Shown one piece after another: positions 25,022 through 33,686 of a DNA stretch of 64,000 nt. The stretch's first letter is position 1. Every line of letters starts with the position of its first letter. The position numbers and the translations under genes are program-made. The notes under the pieces were generated by a model. That model saw nothing but the letters and a program-made list of their open reading frames with translations, was not told where the DNA came from and did no database searches. Source of the DNA: Clostridia bacterium (GTDB lineage Bacteria; Bacillota; Clostridia; Christensenellales; CAG-138); NCBI GenBank assembly GCA_017547885.1, contig JAFYOP010000007.1:62001-126000 (forward strand), read 5' to 3'.

Positions 25022-26359
25022 ATGAACACACCCATCTGTGACTTTGTAAACAGCTATATTAAAGGGGACCCTTTGCGCCTGCATATGCCGGGCCATAAGG
25101 GGGCGCCCCTTTTAGGCATGGAAAAATACGACATCACCGAGATACCCGGGGCGGACAGCCTGTACGAGGCGGAGGGCATAATCGCCGAGAGCGAAAGCAA
25201 CGCAGGCTCCCTCTTTGGCTGCAATACCCTCTATTCCACCGAGGGCTCCTCCCAGTGCATAAAGGCCATGCTGCACCTTGCGGCGGGCCATGCCCGGGCA
25301 AAGGGACAAAGGCCCCTTATACTTGCGGGGCGCAATGCCCATAAGGCCTTCCTGAGCGGAGCTGCCCTGCTGGGCCTTGAGGTGATGTGGCTGTATCCTG
25401 AAGAGGGGGACAGCTATCTTTCCTGCAGCATCACGGGGGAAGGGCTGGAGCGTGTGCTTTCGGCCGTGGAGCAAAAGCCCGCGGCCCTGTACATCACCTC
25501 TCCCGATTACCTTGGCAATACCGCGGACATAGCCGCGCTCTCTAAGGTGTGCAAAAGACATGGCATGCTGCTGCTGGTGGATAATGCCCATGGGGCGTAC
25601 CTGAGATTCCTGCCTGAGTCCCGCTTCCCAATAGACCTTGGGGCGGATATGTGCTGTTCCTCTGCCCACAAGACACTGCCTGTGCTGACAGGCGGGGCGT
25701 ATCTGCATATTGCTGACAGCATACCTGCCAATATTACTTTACAGGCAAAGAATTCCCTCAGTCTGTTCGGCTCCACCAGCCCTTCGTATCTTATACTGCA
25801 GTCTTTGGACAGGGCAAACCTGTACCTTGAGGGGTACGGGGAAAAACTTGGGTGCTTTATCCCCAGGGTAAGCGAGCTGAAGGGCAGGCTTGCGGAGAGC
25901 TGCCTTGAGCCTTACGGTGATGAGCCGCTGAAGATAACCATAAAAACCAAGCCCATGGGATACCTTGGCACCGAAATAGCGGAGATGCTGTATGAGCGGG
26001 GCATAGTGTGCGAGTTTGCGGACCCCGACTATATAGTGTTCATGCTGTGCCCCGAAACGGGAGAGGAGGGGCTGGATAAACTTGAGAAGGCTCTTTTGAG
26101 CATACGCCACAGGCGGATATTTTTGCCGCCGCCTCCATCCTTTGCAAGGGGAGAGCGGGCCATGTCCCTTCGCGAGGCGGCCCTTGCCCCCATGGAGCTG
26201 ATACCCGTAGGCGAGAGCGCCGGCCGCATACTGGGGGCGGCAAGCGTTGGCTGTCCGCCCGCGGTGCCAATACTGGTGTGCGGTGAGAGGATAGATGAGC
26301 ACGCCGTCAAATGCTTTGAGTATTACGGCATACAGCGCTTGGGCGTGGTGAAGGAATAG
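25022..26359 (+). CDS. PLP-dependent Orn/Lys/Arg decarboxylase family protein
   Basis: The 445-residue fold type I enzyme resembles YaaO/SpeA-type short decarboxylases. It starts RLHMPGHKGAPLLG, shows the substrate/PLP region SLFGCNTLYSTEGSSQCIKAM, the Asp contacting the pyridine in LLLVDNAHGAY, and the Schiff-base Lys in CCSSAHKTLPVLTGG. The likely product is a diamine or agmatine; substrate is not predictable from sequence. The C-terminal domain is shorter than in long biosynthetic decarboxylases. AGAGGAAAAGC precedes the ATG. The Fe-S reductase follows 18 bases downstream. Confidence 0.88.
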   Translation: MNTPICDFVNSYIKGDPLRLHMPGHKGAPLLGMEKYDITEIPGADSLYEAEGIIAESESNAGSLFGCNTLYSTEGSSQCIKAMLHLAAGHARAKGQRPLILAGRNAHKAFLSGAALLGLEVMWLYPEEGDSYLSCSITGEGLERVLSAVEQKPAALYITSPDYLGNTADIAALSKVCKRHGMLLLVDNAHGAYLRFLPESRFPIDLGADMCCSSAHKTLPVLTGGAYLHIADSIPANITLQAKNSLSLFGSTSPSYLILQSLDRANLYLEGYGEKLGCFIPRVSELKGRLAESCLEPYGDEPLKITIKTKPMGYLGTEIAEMLYERGIVCEFADPDYIVFMLCPETGEEGLDKLEKALLSIRHRRIFLPPPPSFARGERAMSLREAALAPMELIPVGESAGRILGAASVGCPPAVPILVCGERIDEHAVKCFEYYGIQRLGVVKE

Positions 26360-26377
26360 GAAAATAAGGAGAGTATA

Positions 26378-27490
26378 ATGGAATACCGCATACTGCCCCG
26401 AGGGGGCCACAGCATAGGCGTTATAGGAATGGGCTCGGCGGTGATAGGCCGGCAGCCCCATGAGGAGATGCTCCGCACCATACGCAGGGCGTATGAGCTG
26501 GGTGTCAATATGTTTGACATGGCGGGAGGCCATGGAGCTGTGTTCGGCGCATACGGGGAGGCACTTAAGGACGTGCGGGATAAGGTTTTCCTTCAGGTGC
26601 ATTTCGGCGCGGTGTATACCGACGGGGGCGAATACGGCTGGACCACAGACCTTGAAAAGATAAAGCAGTCCTTTGAGTGGCAGCTGAAGCTATTGCAGAC
26701 GGACTATGTGGACTTTGGCTTTATCCACTGTCTGGATGAGGACAAGGACCTTGAAACCTACATAAACAACGGCGTGCTGGATTACATACTGGAGCAGAAG
26801 GCAAAGGGCGTGGTAAAGCAGATAGGCTTTTCCTCCCATACCCCAGCCATGGTAAACAGGGTGCTGGATATGGGATTGGTGGACATACTTATGTTCAGCG
26901 TAAATCCCCTGTATGACTTTGGTCAGGGAGAATATGACCGTGGCCTGTGGGGAAAGGGAGAAAGCGCCGAGCGCCACGAGATGTACTGCCGCTGTCAGCG
27001 TGAGGGGGTGGGCATAACCGTAATGAAGCCCTTCAGCGGCGGCCTGCTGCTGAGCCCGGAGCGCTCTCCCTTTGGCCGGGCGCTGACACCTGCCCAGTGC
27101 ATACAGTATGCGCTGGATAAGCCGGGGGTAATAAGCGTGCTGCCCGGCTTTGGCAGCCTTAAGGAGGCGGAGCAGGTGCTGTCATACTTTGACACTGCCC
27201 CGGAGCAGCGGGATTATTCCATACTCAGCACCCTTGCGCCCAGGCAGAACATGGGCCATTGCGTATACTGCAGGCATTGCCATCCTTGCCCCATGGGGCT
27301 GGACGTGGCCCTTATCAATAAATACTACGACCTTGCCCGGGTGGGAGATAACCTTGCAAGGGAGCATTATCTTACCCTTGATAAAAAGGCGGGGGACTGC
27401 GTATCCTGCGGACACTGTGACGGACGCTGCCCCTTCCACGTAAATCAGAGCGGCAGAATGGCAGAGATAAAAGAGTATTTCGGAGAGTAA
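26378..27490 (+). CDS. Aldo/keto reductase with C-terminal [4Fe-4S] ferredoxin-like domain
   Basis: The 370-residue protein has an AKR TIM barrel (YRILPRGGHSIGVIGMGSA; AYELGVNMFDMAGGHG; LLQTDYVDFGFIHC, IGFSSHTPAMV; GVGITVMKPFSGG) without an obvious canonical Tyr at the usual place. A C-terminal iron-sulphur module follows, with CVYCRHCHPCP and CVSCGHCDGRCPFHV clusters, enough for two [4Fe-4S]. This architecture is common in anaerobic Clostridia; physiological substrate is unknown. It is probably co-transcribed with the decarboxylase and the DUF89 gene (3 bases downstream). Confidence 0.88.
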   Translation: MEYRILPRGGHSIGVIGMGSAVIGRQPHEEMLRTIRRAYELGVNMFDMAGGHGAVFGAYGEALKDVRDKVFLQVHFGAVYTDGGEYGWTTDLEKIKQSFEWQLKLLQTDYVDFGFIHCLDEDKDLETYINNGVLDYILEQKAKGVVKQIGFSSHTPAMVNRVLDMGLVDILMFSVNPLYDFGQGEYDRGLWGKGESAERHEMYCRCQREGVGITVMKPFSGGLLLSPERSPFGRALTPAQCIQYALDKPGVISVLPGFGSLKEAEQVLSYFDTAPEQRDYSILSTLAPRQNMGHCVYCRHCHPCPMGLDVALINKYYDLARVGDNLAREHYLTLDKKAGDCVSCGHCDGRCPFHVNQSGRMAEIKEYFGE

Positions 27491-27493
27491 ATT

Positions 27494-28399
27494 ATGCAGT
27501 TTGATGCCCATTGTATGGAGTGCCTCGTAAGGAGGCAGCTGAACCTTGCGCTGAAGTATGGCGACGGAAAAACCATGGACGCATACATGCGTGAGGTGAT
27601 GCAGACCATACTGACAGCCCCAAAGGGAGTATCCGCCCCATGGCTTGCAGGTGCCTTTGCCGGAATATTTCAGCGCTACTGGCCGGGGGAGGACGCATAC
27701 GCAAAGCTCAAGCAGGATTCCAACGACCTTGTGATGGATATGTTGCCCCGGCTCAGGGAGGCCGTTGACATGGCGCAGGACCCCCTTGAGATGGCGCTGC
27801 GCTATGCCTGCGTAGGCAACTTTTTAGACTTTGGCATACTTGCCCCCGAAACCGCACGGCAGGAGCTGGACAAGTCCCTTGAGGGAGAGCCGGATGAGCT
27901 TGCGGATATGGCGGTATGGGCAAAGATGCGCGGGGAGCTTATGGGCGCAAAAGAGGTGCTTATCCTTGGGGATAACGCTGGGGAGATAGTCTTTGACATG
28001 CTGCTGGTGGAGCAGCTTAAGAAGCATGATCCCGCCCTTACGGTCACCTATTGCGTCCGGGGCGGCAATGTGCAGAACGACGCCACCCGTCAGGACGCCA
28101 CATACTGCGGCATGGATAAGATATGCGCCATGGTGGACAGCGGCGCAAATATTTCCGGCACTGAGCTTGACTACATTGGCGATGAGCTGAAGGCCGCCAT
28201 CAAAAGGGCGGATGTTATCATCGCCAAGGGCAGCGGCAATTTTGAGTCCATGGCAGGCTGCGGCCTTAACGTGTATTACGTGTTCATGTGCAAGTGCAGG
28301 CGCATTGCAAAGCTTATGAAGGTGCCTCTCATGTCCGCCATGCTGCTGCGTGAGCGGGATGCCGTGATCGCGGACCCGTATGTGGGCAGGCTGGATTAG
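27494..28399 (+). CDS. DUF89 / ARMT1-like metal-dependent phosphatase
   Basis: The 301-residue protein has the DUF89 layout. An N-terminal helical part opens with FDAHCMECLVRRQLNLAL, with the paired cysteines common in prokaryotic members. The metal site is in LILGDNAGEIVFDMLL, with the later IIAKGSGNFESM conserved block. Family members act as damage-control phosphatases on sugar or cofactor phosphates, needing Mn or Ni. Substrate is unknown. It starts 3 bases after the Fe-S aldo/keto reductase, so the three genes from 25022 likely form one operon. Confidence 0.87.
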   Translation: MQFDAHCMECLVRRQLNLALKYGDGKTMDAYMREVMQTILTAPKGVSAPWLAGAFAGIFQRYWPGEDAYAKLKQDSNDLVMDMLPRLREAVDMAQDPLEMALRYACVGNFLDFGILAPETARQELDKSLEGEPDELADMAVWAKMRGELMGAKEVLILGDNAGEIVFDMLLVEQLKKHDPALTVTYCVRGGNVQNDATRQDATYCGMDKICAMVDSGANISGTELDYIGDELKAAIKRADVIIAKGSGNFESMAGCGLNVYYVFMCKCRRIAKLMKVPLMSAMLLRERDAVIADPYVGRLD

Positions 28400-28420
28400 G
28401 GGAAGCAAAAAGAGAAAGAA

Positions 28421-28458
28421 AAGCGAAACGAAAAGCACAATTTTCGTTTCGCTTTTTT
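28421..28458 (+). terminator. Terminator after the DUF89 gene
   Basis: AGCGAAACGAAAA/TTTTCGTTTCGCT forms a 13-bp stem with a loop GCACAA followed by T6. A family B-like purine run precedes it. Confidence 0.85.
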
Positions 28459-28540
28459 GTGTGGAAAATATGGAGAAATGGTGTTTATGCTTTGGGTTTG
28501 CGGCAGAACCCAAGGCCAATGAAAAGAGTCAGCAAATTAA

Positions 28541-28725
28541 ATTATCTAATCCCACCCACCACCCTTTTAATGTAGCTTTTCCTGACGGAAAAGCATAAAG
28601 TGCTGTCCATAGCACGGTGTTTAATGCACAGGGTCGTATTTGGTGGATCGATGCTTATCTGTGCTTAACCGTCTTCGCCTTTAGGCGAAGATACCTTAAA
28701 AGGGTGGAGGGCGGGATTAGATAAT
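28541..28725. repeat. Family A repeat, copy A8
   Basis: Termini ATTATCTAATCCCACCCACC and GGGTGGAGGGCGGGATTAGATAAT enclose hairpins CTTTTCCTGACGGAAAAG and CTTCGCCTTTAGGCGAAG. The interior (CATAGCACGGTG, TCTGTGCTTAACCG) matches copy A9a in opposite orientation. Confidence 0.88.
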
Positions 28726-28739
28726 AATTACATTTTTAC

Positions 28740-28970
28740 TATTCACTGCCCGCTTTTCCCTTGGCTCTCCCTTCGGGAGAGCTGTCGGCGCAGCCCACTG
28801 AGAGGGGAAATGCCCTGCGCATAAATTGCCCTCTCCGGCCTTGCTTCGCCCGGCCACCTCTCCCATAGGGAGAGGCAAGGTCTTGGCTCCCCCCTCCGGG
28901 GGAGCTGTCAGCTTTGCTGACTGAGAGGGCCGGATATGGCCGCAAGCAGTCTGCGACGACGAGGCGGGCA
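28740..28970. repeat. CTCCCCC-hairpin repeat segment
   Basis: Successive hairpins are CTCTCCCATAGGGAGAG and CTCCCCCCTCCGGGGGAG, then CTGTCAGCTTTGCTGACTGAG, ending in GACGAGGCGGGCAGG. It is a reverse-oriented relative of 18265-18340. No gene lies here. Confidence 0.65.
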
Positions 28971-28973
28971 GGC

Positions 28974-29031
28974 CTCTTTTTGCTGCTTTTTCTCTTATTT
29001 TCCCGTTGGAAAAGAAAGAGAAAAAGAAGAT
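28974..29031. repeat. Family B copy B6
   Basis: CCTCTTTTTGCTGCTTTTTC and CTTATTTTCC face GGAAAAGAAAGAGAAAAAG. It lies just past the bcp stop on the reverse strand. Confidence 0.7.
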
Positions 29032-29046
29032 ATACTCATCTATTTT

Positions 29047-29505
29047 CTACACCCCAAGATACTCCAGTATCTCCGCGGCGTTGGTGTCGGGCTTTGCCTT
29101 GGGGAATACCTTTTCCACCACACCCTGGGGGGAGAGGACGAATGTGCTGCGGACGACGCCCATGGATACCTTGCCGTAGAGCTTTTTCTCCTGCCACACC
29201 CCAAAGCCCTGTATTGCGGTAAGCTCAGGGTCAGAGAGGAGAATAAAGGGCAGATCGTACTTTTCGGCAAACTTCTGATGTGAGGCTGTGCTGTCCTTGC
29301 TTATGCCGATAACCACAACATCATTGCTGCGGAAGCCGTCGTATGCGGCGGCAAAGGCGCAGGCCTGGCGGGTGCAGCCGGGGGTGTTGTCCCGGGGGTA
29401 AAAGTAGACCACCACCCGCTTGCCGGTGAAATCCGAAAGGGAGACCGGATTGCCATCCTTGTCCATAAGGGTAAAATCAGGGGCTTTATCTCCAACTTTA
29501 AGCAT
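29047..29505 (-). CDS. bcp: Thiol peroxidase, Bcp/PrxQ-type peroxiredoxin
   Basis: The 152-residue protein reduces peroxides with thioredoxin. It shows KVGDKAPDFTLMDKDGN, the peroxidatic Cys in YPRDNTPGCTRQACAF (with a second Cys five residues on, as resolving Cys in Bcp), and RSTFVLSPQGVVEKVF. The catalytic residue is Cys, not selenocysteine, despite selA/selB nearby. The start MLKVGDK follows GGAGG; a longer reading is an artefact over the aldolase 3' end. It is the last gene of the mtnA-aldolase-bcp operon, one base after the aldolase stop. Confidence 0.94.
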   Translation of the reverse strand: MLKVGDKAPDFTLMDKDGNPVSLSDFTGKRVVVYFYPRDNTPGCTRQACAFAAAYDGFRSNDVVVIGISKDSTASHQKFAEKYDLPFILLSDPELTAIQGFGVWQEKKLYGKVSMGVVRSTFVLSPQGVVEKVFPKAKPDTNAAEILEYLGV

Positions 29506-29506
29506 A

Positions 29507-30157
29507 TTATTTTTCCTCCTGCGTGTTTTTTCCCTGTCCGTAATTGTCAAAGCGGCGGCGTATATCCGCCATCTGCTCAGGGGTAAGGGAGTTTGCGCCG
29601 CCCATGGCCTGGCAGCGCCAGTACAGCTCCGCCACAAACTCAACCTCCTCAGCCGCCGCAAAGGCCCGCTCAATATTGGGGCCTGCGGCAATAAGGCCGT
29701 GATGGCCAAGGAGCAGTGCGTTTTGTGTCATTGCATCCGCAGCGGCGGCCGCAAGCTCCTCCGAGCCGAAGGGATAGTATGGTATGCAGGGCACGTGGTC
29801 GCCTGCGTAGCCTATCAGGTAATGTATGGGGGGCAGAGGCTTTTCCATGCAGGCCAGGGTGGCGGCAAAGGTGGAGTGGGTGTGCACCATGGCGGCAATA
29901 TCAGGGCGTCTTTTATAGCAGGCGATGTGCATTGAAAGCTCGCTGGAGGGGGCAAGGCTGCCATATATCACGCTGCCGTCCATATTTACCACAGGCACAT
30001 CCTCGGGGGTCATGGTTTCATACTCCACCCCGCTTGGGGATATGGCGATGAGATCTCCCTGCCGTATGCTTATGTTTCCCCCTGTGCCCCGGGTGAGGCC
30101 GCGGCTCTGCATCAGGCGGCAGTAATGCACTATTTGTTCTCTTTCTCTTTTCAGCAT
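29507..30157 (-). CDS. Class II aldolase (fuculose-1-P aldolase/MtnB superfamily)
   Basis: The 216-residue zinc aldolase has GLTRGTGGNISIR, ISPSGVEYETM, the catalytic Glu in APSSELSMHIACY, the metal ligands in MVHTHSTFAATLA and LLGHHGLIAAG. Superfamily members split L-fuculose-1-P, or dehydrate methylthioribulose-1-P (MtnB). Placed directly after mtnA it fits either MtnB or the DHAP-shunt aldolase that yields DHAP plus an aldehyde. The lack of other methionine-salvage genes favours the DHAP shunt. It begins 8 bases after mtnA ends. Confidence 0.85.
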   Translation of the reverse strand: MLKREREQIVHYCRLMQSRGLTRGTGGNISIRQGDLIAISPSGVEYETMTPEDVPVVNMDGSVIYGSLAPSSELSMHIACYKRRPDIAAMVHTHSTFAATLACMEKPLPPIHYLIGYAGDHVPCIPYYPFGSEELAAAAADAMTQNALLLGHHGLIAAGPNIERAFAAAEEVEFVAELYWRCQAMGGANSLTPEQMADIRRRFDNYGQGKNTQEEK

Positions 30158-30165
30158 ATATTCAC

Positions 30166-31233
30166 CTATTCAAACAATGCCTTAAGGCTCTCGGCATAGG
30201 GCGGGCGGCATATGCCCTTTTCGGTTATTATGGCGGTGATGAGGCTGTTGTCCGTCACGTCAAAGGCGGGATTGTAGCACTTTACCTCTGGCAGCGCCAT
30301 GGGCTGAGAGTAGAACTTTTCCCGTATCTCCCCCTCAGGCCGCAGCTCTATCTTTATATCTTCCCCCGTGGGGCAGCTCATGTCAATGGTGGAGGTGGGG
30401 CCCAGCACGTAGAAGGGAATGCCGTAATGCTTGGCCAGTATCGCCACGCCGCTGGTGCCTATCTTGTTGGCGACGTCACCGTTGGCGGCCACCCTGTCGC
30501 AGCCCACCATGCAGGCGGATATCCAGCCGTTTTTCATTACTATGCTGGCCATGTTGTCGCAGATGAGGGTAACGTCCGCTCCGGCCTTGTGCAGCTCATA
30601 TGCGGTGAGCCTTGCTCCCTGCAAAAGGGGGCGGGTCTCGTCGGCAAATACATGAAGCTTTACTCCCTTCTCAAGGGCAAGGAAAAGGGGACCCTGACCT
30701 GTGCCGTAGCGGGAGGTGGCAAGGGGGCCTGCGTTGCAGTGGGTCAGCACTCCGTCCCCATCCTTCAGCAGAGAAAGGCCGTATTCGGATATCCTGCGGC
30801 ACATGTCCATATCCTCGTCATGTATGGCTGCTGCCTCGTCAAAGAGGCGGGGGAGGATATCCTCCGGGGCAAGGCCGCAAAGCTCCTTTGCCCTGCTGAG
30901 TATACGCCCCGTTGCCCAGGAAAGGTTCACCGCCGTGGGCCGGGAGGAATTAAGGTATGCGCACTGCTTTTCAAGGTGGGCAATAAAGGCATGGGCGCTG
31001 TCCATGGGCCCCTGTGCCCCCAGTATGCAGGCGGCATATCCCGCGAACACTCCTATGGCGGGGGCGCCGCGTATTTTTAACAGGTATATCGCGTCGTAAA
31101 ATTCCTGCGCCGTCTTCAGCTCGATGTACTCATGGCTGTTTGGCAGCTTTGTCTGGTCTGCTATTATGAGGCTGCGCCTGTCTTGGCTCAGCCGTATGTT
31201 TTCCATGTGGGTCACGCTGCGAAGGTTGTCCAT
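30166..31233 (-). CDS. mtnA: S-methyl-5-thioribose-1-phosphate isomerase
   Basis: The 355-residue product matches the MtnA family. Signatures are [18 protein letters not shown], catalytic Cys in [17 protein letters not shown], and catalytic Asp in [19 protein letters not shown]. It converts 5-methylthioribose-1-P to 5-methylthioribulose-1-P; paralogues also take 5-deoxyribose-1-P. AGGAGGG sits 7 bases before the ATG. It leads a reverse-strand operon with a class II aldolase and bcp. The kinase or phosphorylase making the substrate is not in the window. Confidence 0.93.
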   Translation of the reverse strand: MDNLRSVTHMENIRLSQDRRSLIIADQTKLPNSHEYIELKTAQEFYDAIYLLKIRGAPAIGVFAGYAACILGAQGPMDSAHAFIAHLEKQCAYLNSSRPTAVNLSWATGRILSRAKELCGLAPEDILPRLFDEAAAIHDEDMDMCRRISEYGLSLLKDGDGVLTHCNAGPLATSRYGTGQGPLFLALEKGVKLHVFADETRPLLQGARLTAYELHKAGADVTLICDNMASIVMKNGWISACMVGCDRVAANGDVANKIGTSGVAILAKHYGIPFYVLGPTSTIDMSCPTGEDIKIELRPEGEIREKFYSQPMALPEVKCYNPAFDVTDNSLITAIITEKGICRPPYAESLKALFE

Positions 31234-31272
31234 GATGTGCCCTCCTGTGATGTGTTAGGTTGATTATAGCAT

Positions 31273-31340
31273 ATCTTCTTTTCTTTTTCTTTTCGTATCG
31301 AAAAGAAAACAGAAAAGAAGCAAAAGAAAAAGAAAAGATG
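31273..31340. repeat. Family B copy B7
   Basis: CTTCTTTTCTTTTTCTTTTC / GAAAAGAAAACAGAAAAGAAG with GTATC loop is followed by CAAAAGAAAAAGAAAAG and a linker with CTTAGATGTGC. It lies upstream of mtnA. Confidence 0.8.
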
Positions 31341-31490
31341 AAGTATAAATAAAAACATTAAAAGCAGACTTAGATGTGCCGAGCGAATTTGGCCTCGGAA
31401 TGAGTCCAAATTCGGGAACAGGAAAAAAGGTGTGTTATCGACGAGGTGATAGTAAAGAGCGAAAAGTGAATAGTGAATAGTGAATAGGTA

Positions 31491-31668
31491 ATTATCTATA
31501 CCCACCCGCCATCCTTTTAAGGTATCTTCGCCTGCGGCGAAGACGGCTAAGCACAGCTAAGCCACCAAGTACAAACCCGCACATTAACCGCTGTGCTATG
31601 GACAGCACTTTATGCTTTCCCGCAAGGGAAAGCATACATTAAAGGGCGGAGGGTGGGTTTAGATAATT
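31491..31668. repeat. Family A repeat, copy A9a
   Basis: Termini ATTATCTATACCCACCCGCC and GGGTGGGTTTAGATAAT enclose CTTCGCCTGCGGCGAAG and CTTTCCCGCAAGGGAAAG. It is the inverse of A8 in its interior. Confidence 0.85.
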
Positions 31669-31730
31669 GGTTGATTTTTCGCTTCCCATCGACAGCACCA
31701 TCCGCTTCCCACGCAGGGAGATGCTGCATT

Positions 31731-31995
31731 CCACCACCCTTTTAAGGTGTCTTCGCCTAAAGGCGAAGACGATAGAGGGAAACCATTGCTTATCCAAAAA
31801 ATAAAAGTGTGGTCATTATCTGATACCTGCGAAAGTACGTTGGATTTTTTGTAAGAACCCGCCGAAAATCCAAAGCACAGCGTCGACCTTTAGCGGAGAG
31901 GAGGAGCGATGGAGCGTGCGAAAAGGCATATCCGCAGGATATGGCTGTGAGCAGAGCGCAGTCCGCGGCGACGAGGTGGGTGGGTATAGATTATT
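31731..31995. repeat. Family A repeat, long subtype, copy A9b
   Basis: The left tip is truncated (CCACCACCCTTTTAAGG with CTTCGCCTAAAGGCGAAG); the other end is GGTGGGTGGGTATAGATTATT. The interior matches A2 and A5 in opposite orientation. A9a and A9b explain most of the 31234-32096 gap. Confidence 0.8.
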
Positions 31996-32096
31996 TAACC
32001 CATTCACTATTACCTGTTACTTTAGCCCTGCCGGCGGTTCCTTTCTCCCCTGAGATATGGTAAAATATTTTATATATGTGCAAAAGGGAGGCCCCT

Positions 32097-33488
32097 ATGG
32101 ATAAAAACGCCTGCTTCAGAAATATACCCAAGGTGGATGTGCTGCTGGAGGATCCGGATATGATCGCCCTGTGCGAAGAGTACGGCCGTGACATAGCGGT
32201 GGACTGCATACGCAGCTGTACCGATGACCTGCGTGCCTTCATCGGCAAGTCCGATGACATGGCGGAGATACAGCGCCGCACCGACTCCCTTGTGGCGGAT
32301 ATCCGCAGGGCCGCGGAGGCCCTCTTTACCCCCGACCTGCGCCCCGTGATAAACGGCACAGGCACAGTGCTGCACACCAACCTTGGCCGCGCCCCCATAT
32401 CAAGGGCCCATTCAGAGCGAATGCAGGCGCTGGTGTCCGGCTATTCCAATCTGGAATACGACCTTGAGGCCGGCGCAAGAGGGGAAAGGTATTCCCACTT
32501 TGAAAAGCTCCTTTGCCGCATAACCGGCGCCGAGGCCGCCATGGCGGTCAATAACAACGCGGCGGCGGTGTTCCTCGTGCTGTCCGCCCTTGGGGTGGGC
32601 AAGGAAATACCCGTGTCCCGCGGGGAGCTTGTTGAGATAGGCGGCAAGTTCCGGGTGCCCGATGTTATGGCACAGAGCGGCGCAGTAATGGTGGAAGTAG
32701 GCACCACCAACAAGACCCACCCCGCCGACTATGAAAACGTTATAAACGAAAACACCGGCGCTCTGCTGAAGGTTCACACCAGCAACTTCCGCATAGTGGG
32801 CTTTACCGAGAGCGTGGACATAAAAGAGCTGTGCGGCATCGGCGCAAAGCATGGCCTGCCTGTAATAGAGGACATAGGCAGCGGCGTGCTTATCGACCTT
32901 TCCAAATACGGCCTGCCCTACGAGCCCACGGTACAGGAATCCCTTAAGGCCGGCGCATCCATTGTCTGCTTCTCCGGCGACAAGCTTTTAGGCGGCCCCC
33001 AGGCAGGCATGATAGTGGGCAAAAAGGAATACATCGCCAGGATAAAGAAGCACCCCATGACAAGGGCGCTGCGCATAGACAAGTTTACCGCAGGGGCGCT
33101 GGAGCTTACCTTTGAAGAATACCTCAGCGAGGAGCGTGCCATAAAGAACATTCCCGTGCTTCGCATGCTCACCCGCACCCCCTACGATATTGCGGAAAGC
33201 GCGGATAAGCTTGCGACAATGCTCAAGGGAGCAAATGCGGACATCGCTGTGGAGGAATGCGAATCCCAGGTTGGCGGCGGCTCCATGCCCCTTGCCCGCC
33301 TTGCAAGCCGCGCCGTTACCATCAAGCCCCGGAATATTTCCACCGCCGCCTTTGAGGAGCGGCTCCGCAGGCTGCCTCTGCCCATAGTGGGAAGGGTATA
33401 CGATGACCGTGTTGCCCTTGACCTGCGCACCATTGACGATGAGCTGTTGGGCGCTGTGGCGGAGGGCGTGTTCAGGGCGCTGGAATAG
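32097..33488 (+). CDS. selA: L-seryl-tRNA(Sec) selenium transferase SelA
   Basis: The 463-residue PLP enzyme converts Ser-tRNA(Sec) to Sec-tRNA(Sec) with selenophosphate. Blocks seen are RPVINGTGTVLHTNLGRAP, NNAAAVFLVLSALG, and the PLP-binding Lys in CFSGDKLLGGPQAGMIVG. The ATG at 32097 follows GGGAGG; an upstream ATG only adds seven residues over the ribosome site. selB follows after 200 bases containing two family B palindromes. selD and a normal selC are not in the window, so they must lie elsewhere or have diverged. Confidence 0.96.
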   Translation: MDKNACFRNIPKVDVLLEDPDMIALCEEYGRDIAVDCIRSCTDDLRAFIGKSDDMAEIQRRTDSLVADIRRAAEALFTPDLRPVINGTGTVLHTNLGRAPISRAHSERMQALVSGYSNLEYDLEAGARGERYSHFEKLLCRITGAEAAMAVNNNAAAVFLVLSALGVGKEIPVSRGELVEIGGKFRVPDVMAQSGAVMVEVGTTNKTHPADYENVINENTGALLKVHTSNFRIVGFTESVDIKELCGIGAKHGLPVIEDIGSGVLIDLSKYGLPYEPTVQESLKAGASIVCFSGDKLLGGPQAGMIVGKKEYIARIKKHPMTRALRIDKFTAGALELTFEEYLSEERAIKNIPVLRMLTRTPYDIAESADKLATMLKGANADIAVEECESQVGGGSMPLARLASRAVTIKPRNISTAAFEERLRRLPLPIVGRVYDDRVALDLRTIDDELLGAVAEGVFRALE

Positions 33489-33498
33489 AGTAATAACA

Positions 33499-33563
33499 TC
33501 TTCTTTTCTTTTTCTTTTCGTATCGAAAAGAAATAAGAAAAGAAGCAAAAGAAAAAGAAAAGA
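33499..33563. repeat. Family B copy B8
   Basis: CTTCTTTTCTTTTTCTTTTC / GAAAAGAAATAAGAAAAGAAG with GTATC loop, then CAAAAGAAAAAGAAAAG, directly after the selA stop. Confidence 0.85.
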
Positions 33564-33596
33564 TAAAGTAAAAAAACAGTTCTTTAAAATTTTAGT

Positions 33597-33661
33597 CTTT
33601 CTTTCTCTTTTTGGTTCTTTTTCTCATTTCTTTCTTCTTAAGAAAGAAAGAGAAAAAGAAC
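33597..33661. repeat. Family B copy B9
   Basis: TCTTTCTTTCTCTTTTTGG and TTCTTTTTCTC face AGAAAGAAAGAGAAAAAGAA across CTTCTTAAG. It is a second palindrome in tandem between selA and selB. Confidence 0.8.
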
Positions 33662-33686
33662 ATCCTATACCTTACAGGAGCATAAT

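Noticed and set aside
29047..29505. Selenoprotein peroxiredoxin
   Set aside because: The catalytic codons are Cys, with no in-frame UGA.
29506..29709. N-terminal extension of the Bcp protein by 68 residues
   Set aside because: It is the aldolase gene read in another frame; the conserved start is MLKVGDKAPDF with its own GGAGG.
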